Shown here piece by piece: positions 7,618 through 15,891 of a stretch of 24,743 nucleotides of DNA. A program made the position numbers and the translations under genes. Within the stretch, counting starts at the first letter, position 1. Every line of letters begins with the position of its first letter. Source of the DNA: Phocaeicola plebeius. GTDB lineage: Bacteria; Bacteroidota; Bacteroidia; Bacteroidales; Bacteroidaceae. The stretch spans positions 1 to 24,743 of the forward strand of contig NZ_QSQT01000042.1 of the NCBI RefSeq assembly GCF_003437535.1, in the 5' to 3' direction. The notes under the pieces were generated by a model. The model made no database searches. It was not told where the DNA came from and was given only the letters and a program-made list of their open reading frames with translations.

Positions 7618-9042
7618 ATGAAACTTATGAATAGAATTATATATTTCTGTATTACATTGGCATGCTTTTTATGCAGCTCATGTAATGATTACCTGAATAT
7701 TGCACCGAAAGGTAATAAGATACCTACGACTTTGGCGGATTTTGAAGCTTTATTGCGTGATCAGTATACCATCAGCAGAACGCCTGTAGAAAATGCCTTG
7801 TATTTGTTGAATGATGTATATCTGACAAATGCGAAGGTGAATACTCCGAGCTTGAGCCAGGCCAATTATATGTGGGATGAATCGGCTGACCGTATTATGC
7901 TGAATAATGCGGATGAAGGGACTTATTATGTACTTTATGGAGCTATTTCCAGTTGTAATCTGATTATCGCAAATGCACCTACAGCTACAGAAGCTACAGA
8001 TGCAGAGCGAAAGGAAGTGATGGCGTATGCAAAAGTGATACGTGCACTTTGTTACGATGTGCTGGTTAATTATTATGCCGATACGTATGACAAGGCTACG
8101 GCAGCAGAGAAGCGTAGTGTACCTCTTATTGCCAGTGCGGATATTGATGCTCCTTATACGCAGGTTTCTATTCAGGAAATGTATGATTTTATCATACAGG
8201 ATACGAAAGAAGCCATTGAGATGGGAATTCCAGCACAATCCATGACGGCTATTCATCCGAATTTGGGAGCTGCTTATGCTTTGTTGGCTCGTGTGTACTT
8301 GCAGATGCAGAATTATGACGAGGCTTTGCGCTATGCGAACCTGGCATTGGAACAGAATAATCAGCTTTTTGACTGGAATGCATTTTATGAGGAACATCAG
8401 GCGGCAATTGATGATCCGGACAATTATGACAAAATTGTTACCCCTATGCAATATGATTACGTGGAAAATTATTATTTGCGTTATGGAGTACAGTCAAACT
8501 TTGATAGTTATGAATACAACATACCGGTAGAAAGAGCTGAACGTTTTGAAGAAGGAGATGCTCGTTTCCTTTCACGCTGGAAATTGAAGGTAGACAATAA
8601 TGATACATATTACAAGGCTTTGGAGTCTGGCTTCTTCAATCATGGCGGTTTGACAACTTGTGAAGCGTATCTTATTAAAGCGGAATGCCAGGCTCGGTTA
8701 GCTCAGAACAATGATTATGCTGAATCTATGAATACTCTGAATTCCGTGCGGATAACCCGTATTCGTCCTGATAAGTATCAGCCGGCTACAGCTGCTACAC
8801 TGGAGGAGGCTCTTTCTCTGATTCGTCGTACCAAAGATAATGAGTTGATATTCTCTATTGTTCCTTTTGCAGACGCCCGTCGTTTTAATCTGGAAGGTAC
8901 GTATGCTAGTACTTTAATCAAAACTTATGAGGGGAAGGAATATAGTTTGAGTCCGACGTCTCATTTATGGACCATGCCTTTCCCGGCAGGAGCTCTTAAT
9001 AATCCTGGAAACGGATCGATAGAACAAAATGTATCTAAATAA
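7618..9042 (+). CDS. SusD/RagB-family surface lipoprotein
   Basis: A 474-residue nutrient-binding lipoprotein that forms the lid of the SusC-like channel on the cell surface. The N-terminus is a lipoprotein signal with the lipidated Cys22 (LCSSC), followed by NDYLNIAPKG, the typical SusD start. The N-terminal half has the helical TPR-like SusD fold (AKVIRALCYDVLVNYYAD; AALARVYLQMQ-like helices near 220-240). The C-terminal part has the usual SusD-type ending with RRTKDNELIF, ARRFNLEG and LWTMPFPAGALNNP. It is at the short end for the family, which is usually 480-600 residues. It is co-transcribed with the SusC-like gene (16-nt gap) and the TlpA-like gene (8-nt gap). The ligand-binding loops cannot be interpreted from sequence alone. 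Confidence 0.92.
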   Translation: MKLMNRIIYFCITLACFLCSSCNDYLNIAPKGNKIPTTLADFEALLRDQYTISRTPVENALYLLNDVYLTNAKVNTPSLSQANYMWDESADRIMLNNADEGTYYVLYGAISSCNLIIANAPTATEATDAERKEVMAYAKVIRALCYDVLVNYYADTYDKATAAEKRSVPLIASADIDAPYTQVSIQEMYDFIIQDTKEAIEMGIPAQSMTAIHPNLGAAYALLARVYLQMQNYDEALRYANLALEQNNQLFDWNAFYEEHQAAIDDPDNYDKIVTPMQYDYVENYYLRYGVQSNFDSYEYNIPVERAERFEEGDARFLSRWKLKVDNNDTYYKALESGFFNHGGLTTCEAYLIKAECQARLAQNNDYAESMNTLNSVRITRIRPDKYQPATAATLEEALSLIRRTKDNELIFSIVPFADARRFNLEGTYASTLIKTYEGKEYSLSPTSHLWTMPFPAGALNNPGNGSIEQNVSK

Positions 9043-9050
9043 ACATTATT

Positions 9051-10226
9051 ATGAAAATGAAGAAAATCTCTGGTTTAGCCATTTTAGGTTTGATGATGCT
9101 GTCATGCGGCAGTCAGCCGAAAGTAGATGGCTATGTGTTGAAAGGTAATATTGAAGGCTTGCCCGACGGCACGCATGTGCAGTTGGTACCGGTAAGCCAT
9201 GACAGTGAACAGCCTTTTGCCGATACGACGGTAGTTAACGGGCAATTTGTGTTTACAGGAAAAATGGAAGAGCCGAGAGCTTTTCATTTATTGGTGAAAG
9301 ATGCGTATGGTTCACGTAATCTTATGTTGGAAAATGCCCAGATGGAGGTTACGGGAAAGCTGGTGGCCAAGAAGGAATCTGACGGGGGAGTTTCCTATAA
9401 TCTGTCTTCTTTGTCGGTAAAGGGTTCTCCGCTGAGTGCGCGCTACGACTCATTACTTTCTGCGCGTACCTACCTGGATTCATTGTATGCACTTAATGCC
9501 CGTAAATTTGCTGCTTTTGACAGCTTGATGATGGCTGCTTATAAATCAAAGGATCAGGCGAAAATTAAGGAGCTTCGGCAGAGTGCGGATGGAAAAGCCA
9601 GGGCTGAAGCTGATAAAGTCTTTTTTGGTACTGTAGATTCACTGTATCATCAGGTAGTCATGGCAAACAAGGATTCATTCTGGGGGCCATTGATGATGAT
9701 TTCGTTTACCAGCTATTTGAGTGAAGATATGAAACCTTGGTATGAAGCATTGTCTTCTGCTGCCAAGGAGTCGTACTACGGGCAGAAGGTAAAAGAAGAA
9801 CTTTATCCGGCAGGTAAAGAAGGTACGGTGGTACCCGATTTCAAGGTTAAAGATAAATCAGGAAAGGAAGTAGCCCTTTCCACATTGCGACAAGGAAAAA
9901 AATATGTATTGATTGATTTTTGGGCTTCCTGGTGTAACCCGTGTCGGAAAGAGATTCCGAACCTGAAGAAGCTGTATGCACAATATAGTGAAAAAGGTTT
10001 TGAGATTGTAAGTATCTCTATCGATCAAAAGAAGGCTGACTGGGAGAAAGCTTTGAAAGAAGAGGGACTTCCCTGGCCGAACTTCCTAGATGAAACAGGA
10101 GTCGCTGCACTCTATAAGGTGAAATTTGTACCTACAATGTATCTGATTAATGCAGACGGTGTGATGGTTGGTGAAAATTTGCGAGGTGAGGCTTTGGCTG
10201 AGAAATTGAAGGAACTTTTTCAATAA
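9051..10226 (+). CDS. DUF4369/TlpA-like thioredoxin-fold lipoprotein
   Basis: A 391-residue lipoprotein with a signal ending LSC (lipidated Cys19), a DUF4369-type beta domain (about 25-120) and a helical linker. Its C-terminal thioredoxin-fold domain of the AhpC/TSA-TlpA type spans about 255-391. The redox motif WASWCNPC gives C295 and C298, and the cis-proline is in FVPTMYL (P361), so the active site looks intact. The family performs thiol-disulfide exchange in the periplasm, typically reducing or resolving disulfides of partner proteins. As the third gene of the SusC/SusD operon it probably serves the redox state of the transporter, its ligand or a ligand-derived molecule; this is inference. 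The ATG at 9051 was chosen; the ATG at 9057 is equally possible and loses only two residues. Confidence 0.88.
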   Translation: MKMKKISGLAILGLMMLSCGSQPKVDGYVLKGNIEGLPDGTHVQLVPVSHDSEQPFADTTVVNGQFVFTGKMEEPRAFHLLVKDAYGSRNLMLENAQMEVTGKLVAKKESDGGVSYNLSSLSVKGSPLSARYDSLLSARTYLDSLYALNARKFAAFDSLMMAAYKSKDQAKIKELRQSADGKARAEADKVFFGTVDSLYHQVVMANKDSFWGPLMMISFTSYLSEDMKPWYEALSSAAKESYYGQKVKEELYPAGKEGTVVPDFKVKDKSGKEVALSTLRQGKKYVLIDFWASWCNPCRKEIPNLKKLYAQYSEKGFEIVSISIDQKKADWEKALKEEGLPWPNFLDETGVAALYKVKFVPTMYLINADGVMVGENLRGEALAEKLKELFQ

Positions 10227-10285
10227 GAGTCGAACGAAGCGGGAATATGATACGAAAATCCGTGTAAGGGGACTTCGAATACAGG

Positions 10286-10328
10286 CGGTGCATAAATCTG
10301 AACAGTCAGATTTGTGTACCGTTTTTTT
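10286..10328 (+). terminator. Terminator of the SusC/SusD/TlpA operon
   Basis: CGGTGCATAAATCTGA (10286-10301) pairs with TCAGATTTGTGTACCG (10306-10321) with a few mismatches, then a run of seven T. It lies 60 nt after the TlpA-like stop codon. Confidence 0.8.
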
Positions 10329-10390
10329 ATGGAATGAATAAAGGAATCCATTCAGATGTAGGGAAGGAAATCCCGGACTTTGTGCGGAAG

Positions 10391-10436
10391 AAAAGATAAA
10401 AAAAGTGGAGGTGCGCTTGAGGTGCACCTCCACTTT
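10391..10436 (-). terminator. Terminator of purL
   Basis: AAAGTGGAGGTGC (10402-10414) and GCACCTCCACTTT (10424-10436) form a perfect 13-bp stem with a 9-nt loop. Read on the minus strand it is followed by a T-rich stretch (complement of 10391-10404), so it ends purL transcription 24 nt after its stop codon. Confidence 0.85.
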
Positions 10437-10460
10437 GTATCGTGTTCCGGTCGTACTGGA

Positions 10461-13400
10461 TTATTTTTTACGGTTGGCTTCCACCCACTTACGAGCATTA
10501 ACGAAGGCTTCCATCCACGGAGTGATCTGGTCTTCTTCTTTGCGGTCAAGCGGATAGTATGCGTTTTCCCATGGGAAGCAAGCACGTTCCAGATGAGGCA
10601 TCATGGCCAGATGACGTCCGTCCTGGCTGGCGATACCGGCTACGCTGTAGTCAGAACCGTTCGGGTTGCCTGGATATTCATCGTATGAATATTTCAGCAC
10701 TACGTTGTAGTGGTCTTCTGGATAAGGCAATGAGAACTTACCTTCTCCGTGAGCTACCCAAATACCCAGTTTAGAGCCGCTCAGTGAACCGAACATCACG
10801 CTGCGGTTCATCGGTACGGTTACACCCAGGAAGTTGGATTCAAACTTATGCGAGTCGTTATGCAGCATCTTGCCTTTCTTCTTGTCTTCCGGAGTAATCA
10901 GTCCCAGTTCCATCATCAGCTGGCAGCCGTTGCAGACACCCAGTGACAATGTGTCTTCACGAGCGTAGAAGTTGTCGAGGGCAGCTTTTGCTTTTGGGTT
11001 GAACAGGAAGCTTCCGGCCCATCCTTTGGCAGAACCCAGTACGTCGGAGTTAGAGAATCCACCGCAGTAAACTACCATGTTGATGTCTTCCAGTGTTTCA
11101 CGTCCGCTAATCAGGTCGGTCATTGTTACGTCTTTCACGTCGAAGCCTGCCAGATACAGCATGTAAGCCATTTCACGTTCACCGTTAGTTCCCTTTTCAC
11201 GGATGATGGCTGCTTTGATGCCGCTTGGTGTGCGACGGTTCGGATCGAGACCGAACTGCGACAGTTTACCGGTGAATGACTTGTCGAATACAAATTCCAG
11301 CGGTTGCTGCTTGTAGTTTTCGAAACGTTTCTTGGCACAGCCGTTCATGCTCTGCTTGCGGTCGAGCAGGTAAGAAGTAGAATACCATACATCACGCAAG
11401 TAGTCGATACCGAACTGGTAAGTTGCATCGTGCAGAGTTGCCAGGATGTGACGTTCTTCGGTCGGCACACCAATCTTCACGTAACCTACACCTGCATCTT
11501 CCAGAATCTTCTTGACTTCTGCCTTGTGCTTGTCGGCTACCTGGATAACTACACCCGGATTTTCGGCGAACAGAATCTTCACGATGTCATCGCACTTAAT
11601 CTTGTCGAGGTTGATTTCCATACCGCCTTCTGTATTGGCAAAGCACATTTCCAAAAGGGTAGTAATCAAACCACCGGCAGAAATATCGTGTCCGGCCAGA
11701 ATCAAGCCTTTGTTCACTAGTTCCTGAACAGCCAGGAATGCATCGCGGAAGTATTCCGGATTCTGTACAGTCGGCACGTCATCGCCCACCTTGTTGAGTG
11801 ACTGTGCGAAAGCAGAACCACCCAGACGGAGCTGGTCGAAGCTGAAGTCAATATGATAGAAGGTAGATTTCGGTTTGTTGACCATGACCGGAGAAACCAC
11901 TTTCTTGATGTCGGAAACTTCACCGCCGGCAGAAACGATAACGGTTCCCGGGCTGATAATTTTTTCGCCGTTCGGATATTTCTGTGTCATTGACAGAGAG
12001 TCCTTACCGGTTGGCACGTTAATTTGCAGTTCGCAGCAGAAGTCTGACAATGCTTTCACTGCTTTGTACAGACGGGCGTCTTCACCTTCCTGTGCACGAC
12101 AAGGCCACATCCAGTTGGCTGATAATGAAATGCTGTCCATTCCTTCTGCCAGCGGAGCCCATACCAGGTTAGTCAGTGCTTCGGATACGGATAGAACAGA
12201 ACCTGCTTCCGGATTAGCCAAGGCAGCCTGCGGAGCATGTCCCAGTGCAGTAGCGATACCTTTTTCACCACGGTAGTCGAGGGCAACCACACCACAATCG
12301 CTCAACGGCAACTGCAATTCACCCTGACACTGCTGGCGGGCAATCTTACCTGTTACGGAGCGGTCTACTTTGTTGGTCAACCAATCCTTGCAGGCTACAG
12401 CTTCCAGCTGCAGTACGCGGCGCAAATATTCATTCAGTTTGGTGACATCGTAAGAAACGTTTTCATAGTGACGTTCTACAGTCTTGTCCACCATATAAGT
12501 TTTCGGAGAAGAGCCGAACATCTGGTCTACGGCCAGGTCGAACGGACGTACGCCGTCAGCCTGTTCGAAGGCAAAACGATGGTCGCCGGTAGTTTCACCT
12601 ACCACGTACATCGGTGCACGTTCGCGTTCTGCAATCTTGTGTACATGTTCGATGGCTTTTTCGTCAATCAGCAAGCCCATACGTTCCTGTGATTCGTTGG
12701 CGATGATTTCCTTGGCAGAAAGTGTTTCATCGCCGATAGGCAACTTGTCCATGTGAATCAGACCACCGCAGTCTTCCACCAGCTCAGACAGACAGTTTAC
12801 GTGTCCGGCAGAACCGTGGTCGTGGATAGATACAATTGGGTTTTCGTCTTCTTCGCACAATGCACGTACCACGTTGTAAGCACGTTTCTGCATTTCTGCA
12901 TTGGCACGCTGGATAGCGTTCAGCTCGATACCAGAAGAGTAACGTCCTGTTTCTACAGAAGAAACGGAACCACCACCCAGACCGATGCGGTAGTTGTCAC
13001 CACCCATAACTACGACCTTGTTTCCTGCTTCGGGGCTACCCTTCAAGCAGTCGCGCTGTGTGCCGTAACCCACACCACCTGCCAGCATGATAACCTTGTC
13101 GTAGGCATATTTTTCGTTGTTTTCTTCGTGTTCGAAAGTCAGAACAGAACCACAAATCAGCGGCTGTCCGAACTTGTTACCAAAGTCAGAAGCACCGTTT
13201 GATGCCTTGATCAGAATCTGTTCCGGAGTCTGGTACAACCATTTGCGCACCGGCAGAATGTTTTCCCAGTCACGTCCTTCGTCCGTACGCGGATAAGAAG
13301 TCATGTACACGGCAGTTCCGGCAATCGGCCATGAACCTTTACCACCCCCCATACGGTCGCGGATTTCACCACCTGTACCGGTAGACGCACCGTTGAACGG

Positions 13401-14168
13401 TTCTACGGTAGTCGGGAAGTTGTGAGTTTCCGCTTTCAGTGAGATAACGGTCTTAATATCTTTAATAATGAAGTAATCAGAAGTAGAGTGATCGGCCGGA
13501 GCGAATTGTTCTACCACCGGACCTTCGGCAAAGGCTACGTTGTCTTTGTAAGCCGAGATAATTTTGTTAGGATTTTCCTGTGTAGTTTTCTTGATCATCT
13601 GGAACAGAGAAGACTCCATTTCCTGTCCGTCGATGATGAATGTACCACCGAAAATTTTGTGGCGGCAGTGTTCAGAGTTAATCTGTGCGAAACCGAATAC
13701 TTCCGAGTCAGTCAGTTTGCGGCCCAGGTCCTTTTCCACCTTCATCAGGTAGTCCATTTCTTCGCGTGACAGCGCCAGACCTTCCTTTTCGTTGTATTCT
13801 TCCAGGTTTTCGATGTATATGATAGGCTGCGGTTTGATGTCTACCGTGAAAATTTCCTGATCCAGTCCGTGGTACATACGTTGCAACATCGGGTCGTGGT
13901 CGGCGTTTTCATCTTTCACCGGGAAGTATTCCTCGATACGACGGATACCGTTGAGACCCATGTTCTGGGTGATTTCAACCGCATTTGTACTCCATGGAGT
14001 AATCATTTCACGGCGTGGGCCGATGAACCATCCTTTCAGGTTGTCTTCGTTTTCCACAGTGGCATCGCTGTACAGCCAGCATAGTTTCTTGACGTCTTCA
14101 GCATTCAGTTCCTGATTGCATTCCGTGGCAATCACACTGTTTGTGGGTGTTCTGAAAAATAGAATCAT
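10461..14168 (-). CDS. purL: Phosphoribosylformylglycinamidine synthase (large, single-chain)
   Basis: A 1235-residue FGAM synthase catalysing the ATP- and glutamine-dependent fourth step of purine synthesis in the cytoplasm. Length and domain order match the large fused form of Gram-negative bacteria rather than the PurS/PurQ/small-PurL complex: an N-terminal PurS-like part (about 1-120), the linker with QINSEHCRHK (162-171), and two AIR-synthase-type halves. The first half has ETHNFPTTVEPFNGASTGTGG for nucleotide/substrate binding. The C-terminus is a class I glutaminase with nucleophile C1079 in GVCNGC, and H1192 and E1194 in MPHLER. All catalytic groups look intact. It is transcribed alone, with its own terminator and a promoter divergent from the dicarboxylate transporter. 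Long reading frames on the opposite strand reflect codon bias and are not genes. Confidence 0.96.
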   Translation of the reverse strand: MILFFRTPTNSVIATECNQELNAEDVKKLCWLYSDATVENEDNLKGWFIGPRREMITPWSTNAVEITQNMGLNGIRRIEEYFPVKDENADHDPMLQRMYHGLDQEIFTVDIKPQPIIYIENLEEYNEKEGLALSREEMDYLMKVEKDLGRKLTDSEVFGFAQINSEHCRHKIFGGTFIIDGQEMESSLFQMIKKTTQENPNKIISAYKDNVAFAEGPVVEQFAPADHSTSDYFIIKDIKTVISLKAETHNFPTTVEPFNGASTGTGGEIRDRMGGGKGSWPIAGTAVYMTSYPRTDEGRDWENILPVRKWLYQTPEQILIKASNGASDFGNKFGQPLICGSVLTFEHEENNEKYAYDKVIMLAGGVGYGTQRDCLKGSPEAGNKVVVMGGDNYRIGLGGGSVSSVETGRYSSGIELNAIQRANAEMQKRAYNVVRALCEEDENPIVSIHDHGSAGHVNCLSELVEDCGGLIHMDKLPIGDETLSAKEIIANESQERMGLLIDEKAIEHVHKIAERERAPMYVVGETTGDHRFAFEQADGVRPFDLAVDQMFGSSPKTYMVDKTVERHYENVSYDVTKLNEYLRRVLQLEAVACKDWLTNKVDRSVTGKIARQQCQGELQLPLSDCGVVALDYRGEKGIATALGHAPQAALANPEAGSVLSVSEALTNLVWAPLAEGMDSISLSANWMWPCRAQEGEDARLYKAVKALSDFCCELQINVPTGKDSLSMTQKYPNGEKIISPGTVIVSAGGEVSDIKKVVSPVMVNKPKSTFYHIDFSFDQLRLGGSAFAQSLNKVGDDVPTVQNPEYFRDAFLAVQELVNKGLILAGHDISAGGLITTLLEMCFANTEGGMEINLDKIKCDDIVKILFAENPGVVIQVADKHKAEVKKILEDAGVGYVKIGVPTEERHILATLHDATYQFGIDYLRDVWYSTSYLLDRKQSMNGCAKKRFENYKQQPLEFVFDKSFTGKLSQFGLDPNRRTPSGIKAAIIREKGTNGEREMAYMLYLAGFDVKDVTMTDLISGRETLEDINMVVYCGGFSNSDVLGSAKGWAGSFLFNPKAKAALDNFYAREDTLSLGVCNGCQLMMELGLITPEDKKKGKMLHNDSHKFESNFLGVTVPMNRSVMFGSLSGSKLGIWVAHGEGKFSLPYPEDHYNVVLKYSYDEYPGNPNGSDYSVAGIASQDGRHLAMMPHLERACFPWENAYYPLDRKEEDQITPWMEAFVNARKWVEANRKK

Positions 14169-14215
14169 AGCACTTGTATGTTATAATGAATATTCAATGC
14201 GCTTTAAAAGTGGTA

Positions 14216-14246
14216 CAAAGGTAGAGAAAATCCTCGGAATTACGAA
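14216..14246 (-). promoter_or_regulatory. purL promoter
   Basis: The minus strand has TACCTTTG (14223-14216), an exact TAnnTTTG match, with TTCG (14246-14243) 19 nt upstream as an imperfect -33 box. The predicted start near 14209 leaves a leader of about 40 nt. I see no PurR-type operator or purine riboswitch aptamer in this leader. Confidence 0.55.
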
Positions 14247-14275
14247 GAAAAATAAAAGTTATCACAGAATATGCC

Positions 14276-14283
14276 TATCTTTG
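14276..14283 (+). promoter_or_regulatory. -7 box of the dicarboxylate transporter gene
   Basis: TATCTTTG matches TAnnTTTG exactly. Transcription would start near 14290, giving a leader of only about 23 nt. It lies 52 nt from the purL -7 box in the opposite direction, so the two promoters share a compact control region. A TTTG at -33 is not seen. Confidence 0.55.
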
Positions 14284-14312
14284 CGCCTTAAATTAAAAAA
14301 CTCTTTTTGTTT

Positions 14313-15623
14313 ATGTGGTTACAATTACTGTTTGTGTTACTGGCAATTATTGTCGGAGCGCGTGTAGGCGGCATCGGTCTGGGAGTCTTTGGGGGCTTGG
14401 GACTGGCCGTACTTACTTTTGTCTTTGGTCTTGAACCCACCACTCCCCCTATTGATGTGATGCTGATGATTGTGGCAGTGATTGCAGCTGCCGGTTGCAT
14501 GCAGGCTGCCGGAGGGCTGGATTTGATGGTGAAATGGGCGGAGAAAATCTTGCGTCGCCATCCTCAGCGCATCACGCTGTTGAGTCCGCTGGTGACTTAC
14601 CTTTTTACCTTCTTTGCCGGAACGGGGCATGTGGCCTATTCCGTACTTCCGGTCATTGCCGAAGTGGCTCGTGAAACGGGCATTCGTCCGGAACGTCCGA
14701 TGGGGATTGCTGTCATTGCTTCCCAGCAGGCTATTACTGCCAGTCCTATTTCTGCGGCTACGGTAGCCCTGCTGAGTATGTTGGCCGGATATGACATTAC
14801 CTTGTTTGATATTTTGAAGATTTCCATTCCCTGCACCTTGGTGGGTGTACTGGCCGGTGCGATTTATTCCATGCGGGTAGGCAAGGAGCTGAAAGATGAT
14901 CCTGTATATCAGGCACGCTTGAAGTCGGGCGAACTGTCGGGTGCCAATTATTGTACAGCTGAAGTGGCTAATCCTGGCAAGGCGCTGACCTCCGTACTGC
15001 TGTTTTTAGGTGCCACGGTCGGCATCGTGCTGTTTGGCTCCATCGATAGTCTTCGTCCGTCATTCCAAACCTCTGAGGGGGTAGTGGTGATGCAGATGGC
15101 GCACATCATTGAAGTGCTCATGCTGTCGGTAGCTGCACTGATTCTGTTGCTGACCGGCACCAGTGGGATGAAGGCCGCCAAAAGTTCGGTCTTTAATGCG
15201 GGTATGCAGGCAGTAGTGGCTATTTTCGGTATTGCGTGGATGGGCGATACCTTTATCTCGGGCAACATTGCCGTCATCAAGGAAAATATATTCGGTCTGG
15301 TGACCGATATGCCGTGGCTTTTCGGTATTGCGCTTTTTGTCATGTCCATCCTGCTGTTCAGTCAGGCGGCAACCATCCGTGCCTTGCTCCCTTTGGGTAT
15401 GGCGCTGGGTATTTCACCCTATATGCTGATTGCCCTCTTTCCGGCAGTCAACGGGTATTTTTTCATCCCGAACTATCCGACGGTGGTGGCAGCCATCAAT
15501 TTTGATACCACAGGTACCACCCGTATCGGAAAATACGTGCTGAACCATTCTTTCATGATGCCAGGACTGATTTCTACCATTGTGGCGGTAGGGCTGGGCA
15601 TTCTGGCTGTACTCTTTGTGTGA
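14313..15623 (+). CDS. Anaerobic C4-dicarboxylate transporter, DcuA/DcuB family
   Basis: A 436-residue inner-membrane protein with about ten to twelve hydrophobic segments, of the Dcu family that exchanges fumarate, malate or aspartate for succinate in anaerobes. Family landmarks are visible: the N-terminal GARVGGIGLGVFGGLG stretch, the FFAGTGHVAYSVLPVIAEVA motif, and SQQAITASPISAATVALL. In Bacteroidales such a carrier fits a fumarate-respiring, succinate-excreting lifestyle, or aspartate uptake. DcuA and DcuB cannot be told apart by eye; annotators often write dcuB. Start: the ATG at 14313 is preferred over a TTG two codons earlier because it begins MWLQLLFVLLAII, like the family. It is transcribed alone, diverging from purL, with a terminator immediately downstream. 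Confidence 0.92.
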   Translation: MWLQLLFVLLAIIVGARVGGIGLGVFGGLGLAVLTFVFGLEPTTPPIDVMLMIVAVIAAAGCMQAAGGLDLMVKWAEKILRRHPQRITLLSPLVTYLFTFFAGTGHVAYSVLPVIAEVARETGIRPERPMGIAVIASQQAITASPISAATVALLSMLAGYDITLFDILKISIPCTLVGVLAGAIYSMRVGKELKDDPVYQARLKSGELSGANYCTAEVANPGKALTSVLLFLGATVGIVLFGSIDSLRPSFQTSEGVVVMQMAHIIEVLMLSVAALILLLTGTSGMKAAKSSVFNAGMQAVVAIFGIAWMGDTFISGNIAVIKENIFGLVTDMPWLFGIALFVMSILLFSQAATIRALLPLGMALGISPYMLIALFPAVNGYFFIPNYPTVVAAINFDTTGTTRIGKYVLNHSFMMPGLISTIVAVGLGILAVLFV

Positions 15624-15632
15624 TAGAAATTC

Positions 15633-15675
15633 GCAAACCTCTCTTTATTGAGGAAAGAGCGGGCTTGCCTGTTTT
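15633..15675 (+). terminator. Terminator of the dicarboxylate transporter gene
   Basis: An imperfect stem pairs GCAAACCTCTCTTT (15633-15646) with AAAGAGCGGGCTTGC (15654-15668), with one mismatch and one bulge, and is followed by a short T-rich stretch. It starts 10 nt after the stop codon. Confidence 0.65.
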
Positions 15676-15677
15676 AT

Positions 15678-15765
15678 GTTTCCCTGACTGGAAACGTATG
15701 TTTCTCATGGCGGAACCCTACGTTTCCCGACAGGGAAACATACGTTTTTGTGCCGGGAGACGTAA
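15678..15765. repeat. Four tandem 22-bp palindromic units
   Basis: Four head-to-tail units start at 15678, 15700, 15722 and 15744, exactly 22 bp apart. Each has the plan GTTTCCC-N5-GGAAAC plus about four bases (GTAT, CTAC, ATAC, GTAA), so each can fold into its own short hairpin. Unit 3 is the cleanest (GTTTCCC-GACA-GGGAAAC). Unit 2 has lost a base pair or two and unit 4 is degenerate. Across units a longer 13-bp inverted repeat exists (15692-15704 with 15735-15747). The array sits between the transporter terminator and the LysE gene. I recall no named family for it with certainty; it may be a dispersed Bacteroidales intergenic repeat. Confidence 0.85.
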
Positions 15766-15860
15766 AAAATGTAGAAATGTCTTCCTGTTATCTCTTTAGG
15801 GTTTCTTAAATTGTTGTTTTTTCAGACATGCTCTTAATGATAATCGTATAAAAATGTAGG

Positions 15861-15887
15861 TACTTTCGTAAAAAAGTAGCATCTTTG
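15861..15887 (+). promoter_or_regulatory. Weak promoter candidates before the LysE-family gene
   Basis: Two one-mismatch -7 boxes occur: TACTTTCG at 15861-15868 and CATCTTTG at 15880-15887. The second ends 4 nt before the ATG, so its transcript would be essentially leaderless. The first would leave a leader of about 15 nt. Neither has a TTTG at -33. Confidence 0.3.
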
Positions 15888-15891
15888 CAGT

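Noticed and set aside
7750..8451. A 233-codon minus-strand frame inside the SusD-like gene
   Set aside because: It is Ile/His/Cys-rich with no family resemblance, lies fully inside a clear SusD gene, and has no promoter of its own.
10461..14168. Several long plus-strand reading frames opposite purL (for example 11304-11720, 12237-12692 and 12753-13202)
   Set aside because: They mirror the codon bias of a well-supported conserved gene, lack recognisable domains and have no promoter or leader signals.
14169..14275. Purine riboswitch in the purL leader
   Set aside because: The predicted leader is only about 40 nt and shows no three-way-junction pairing of the purine aptamer.
14307..14312. TTG start for the dicarboxylate transporter
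   Set aside because: The ATG two codons later gives the usual N-terminus and there is no signal favouring TTG.
15678..15765. The 22-bp tandem units as a CRISPR array
   Set aside because: Units abut with no 26-40-bp unique spacers, each is internally palindromic, and there are no cas genes.
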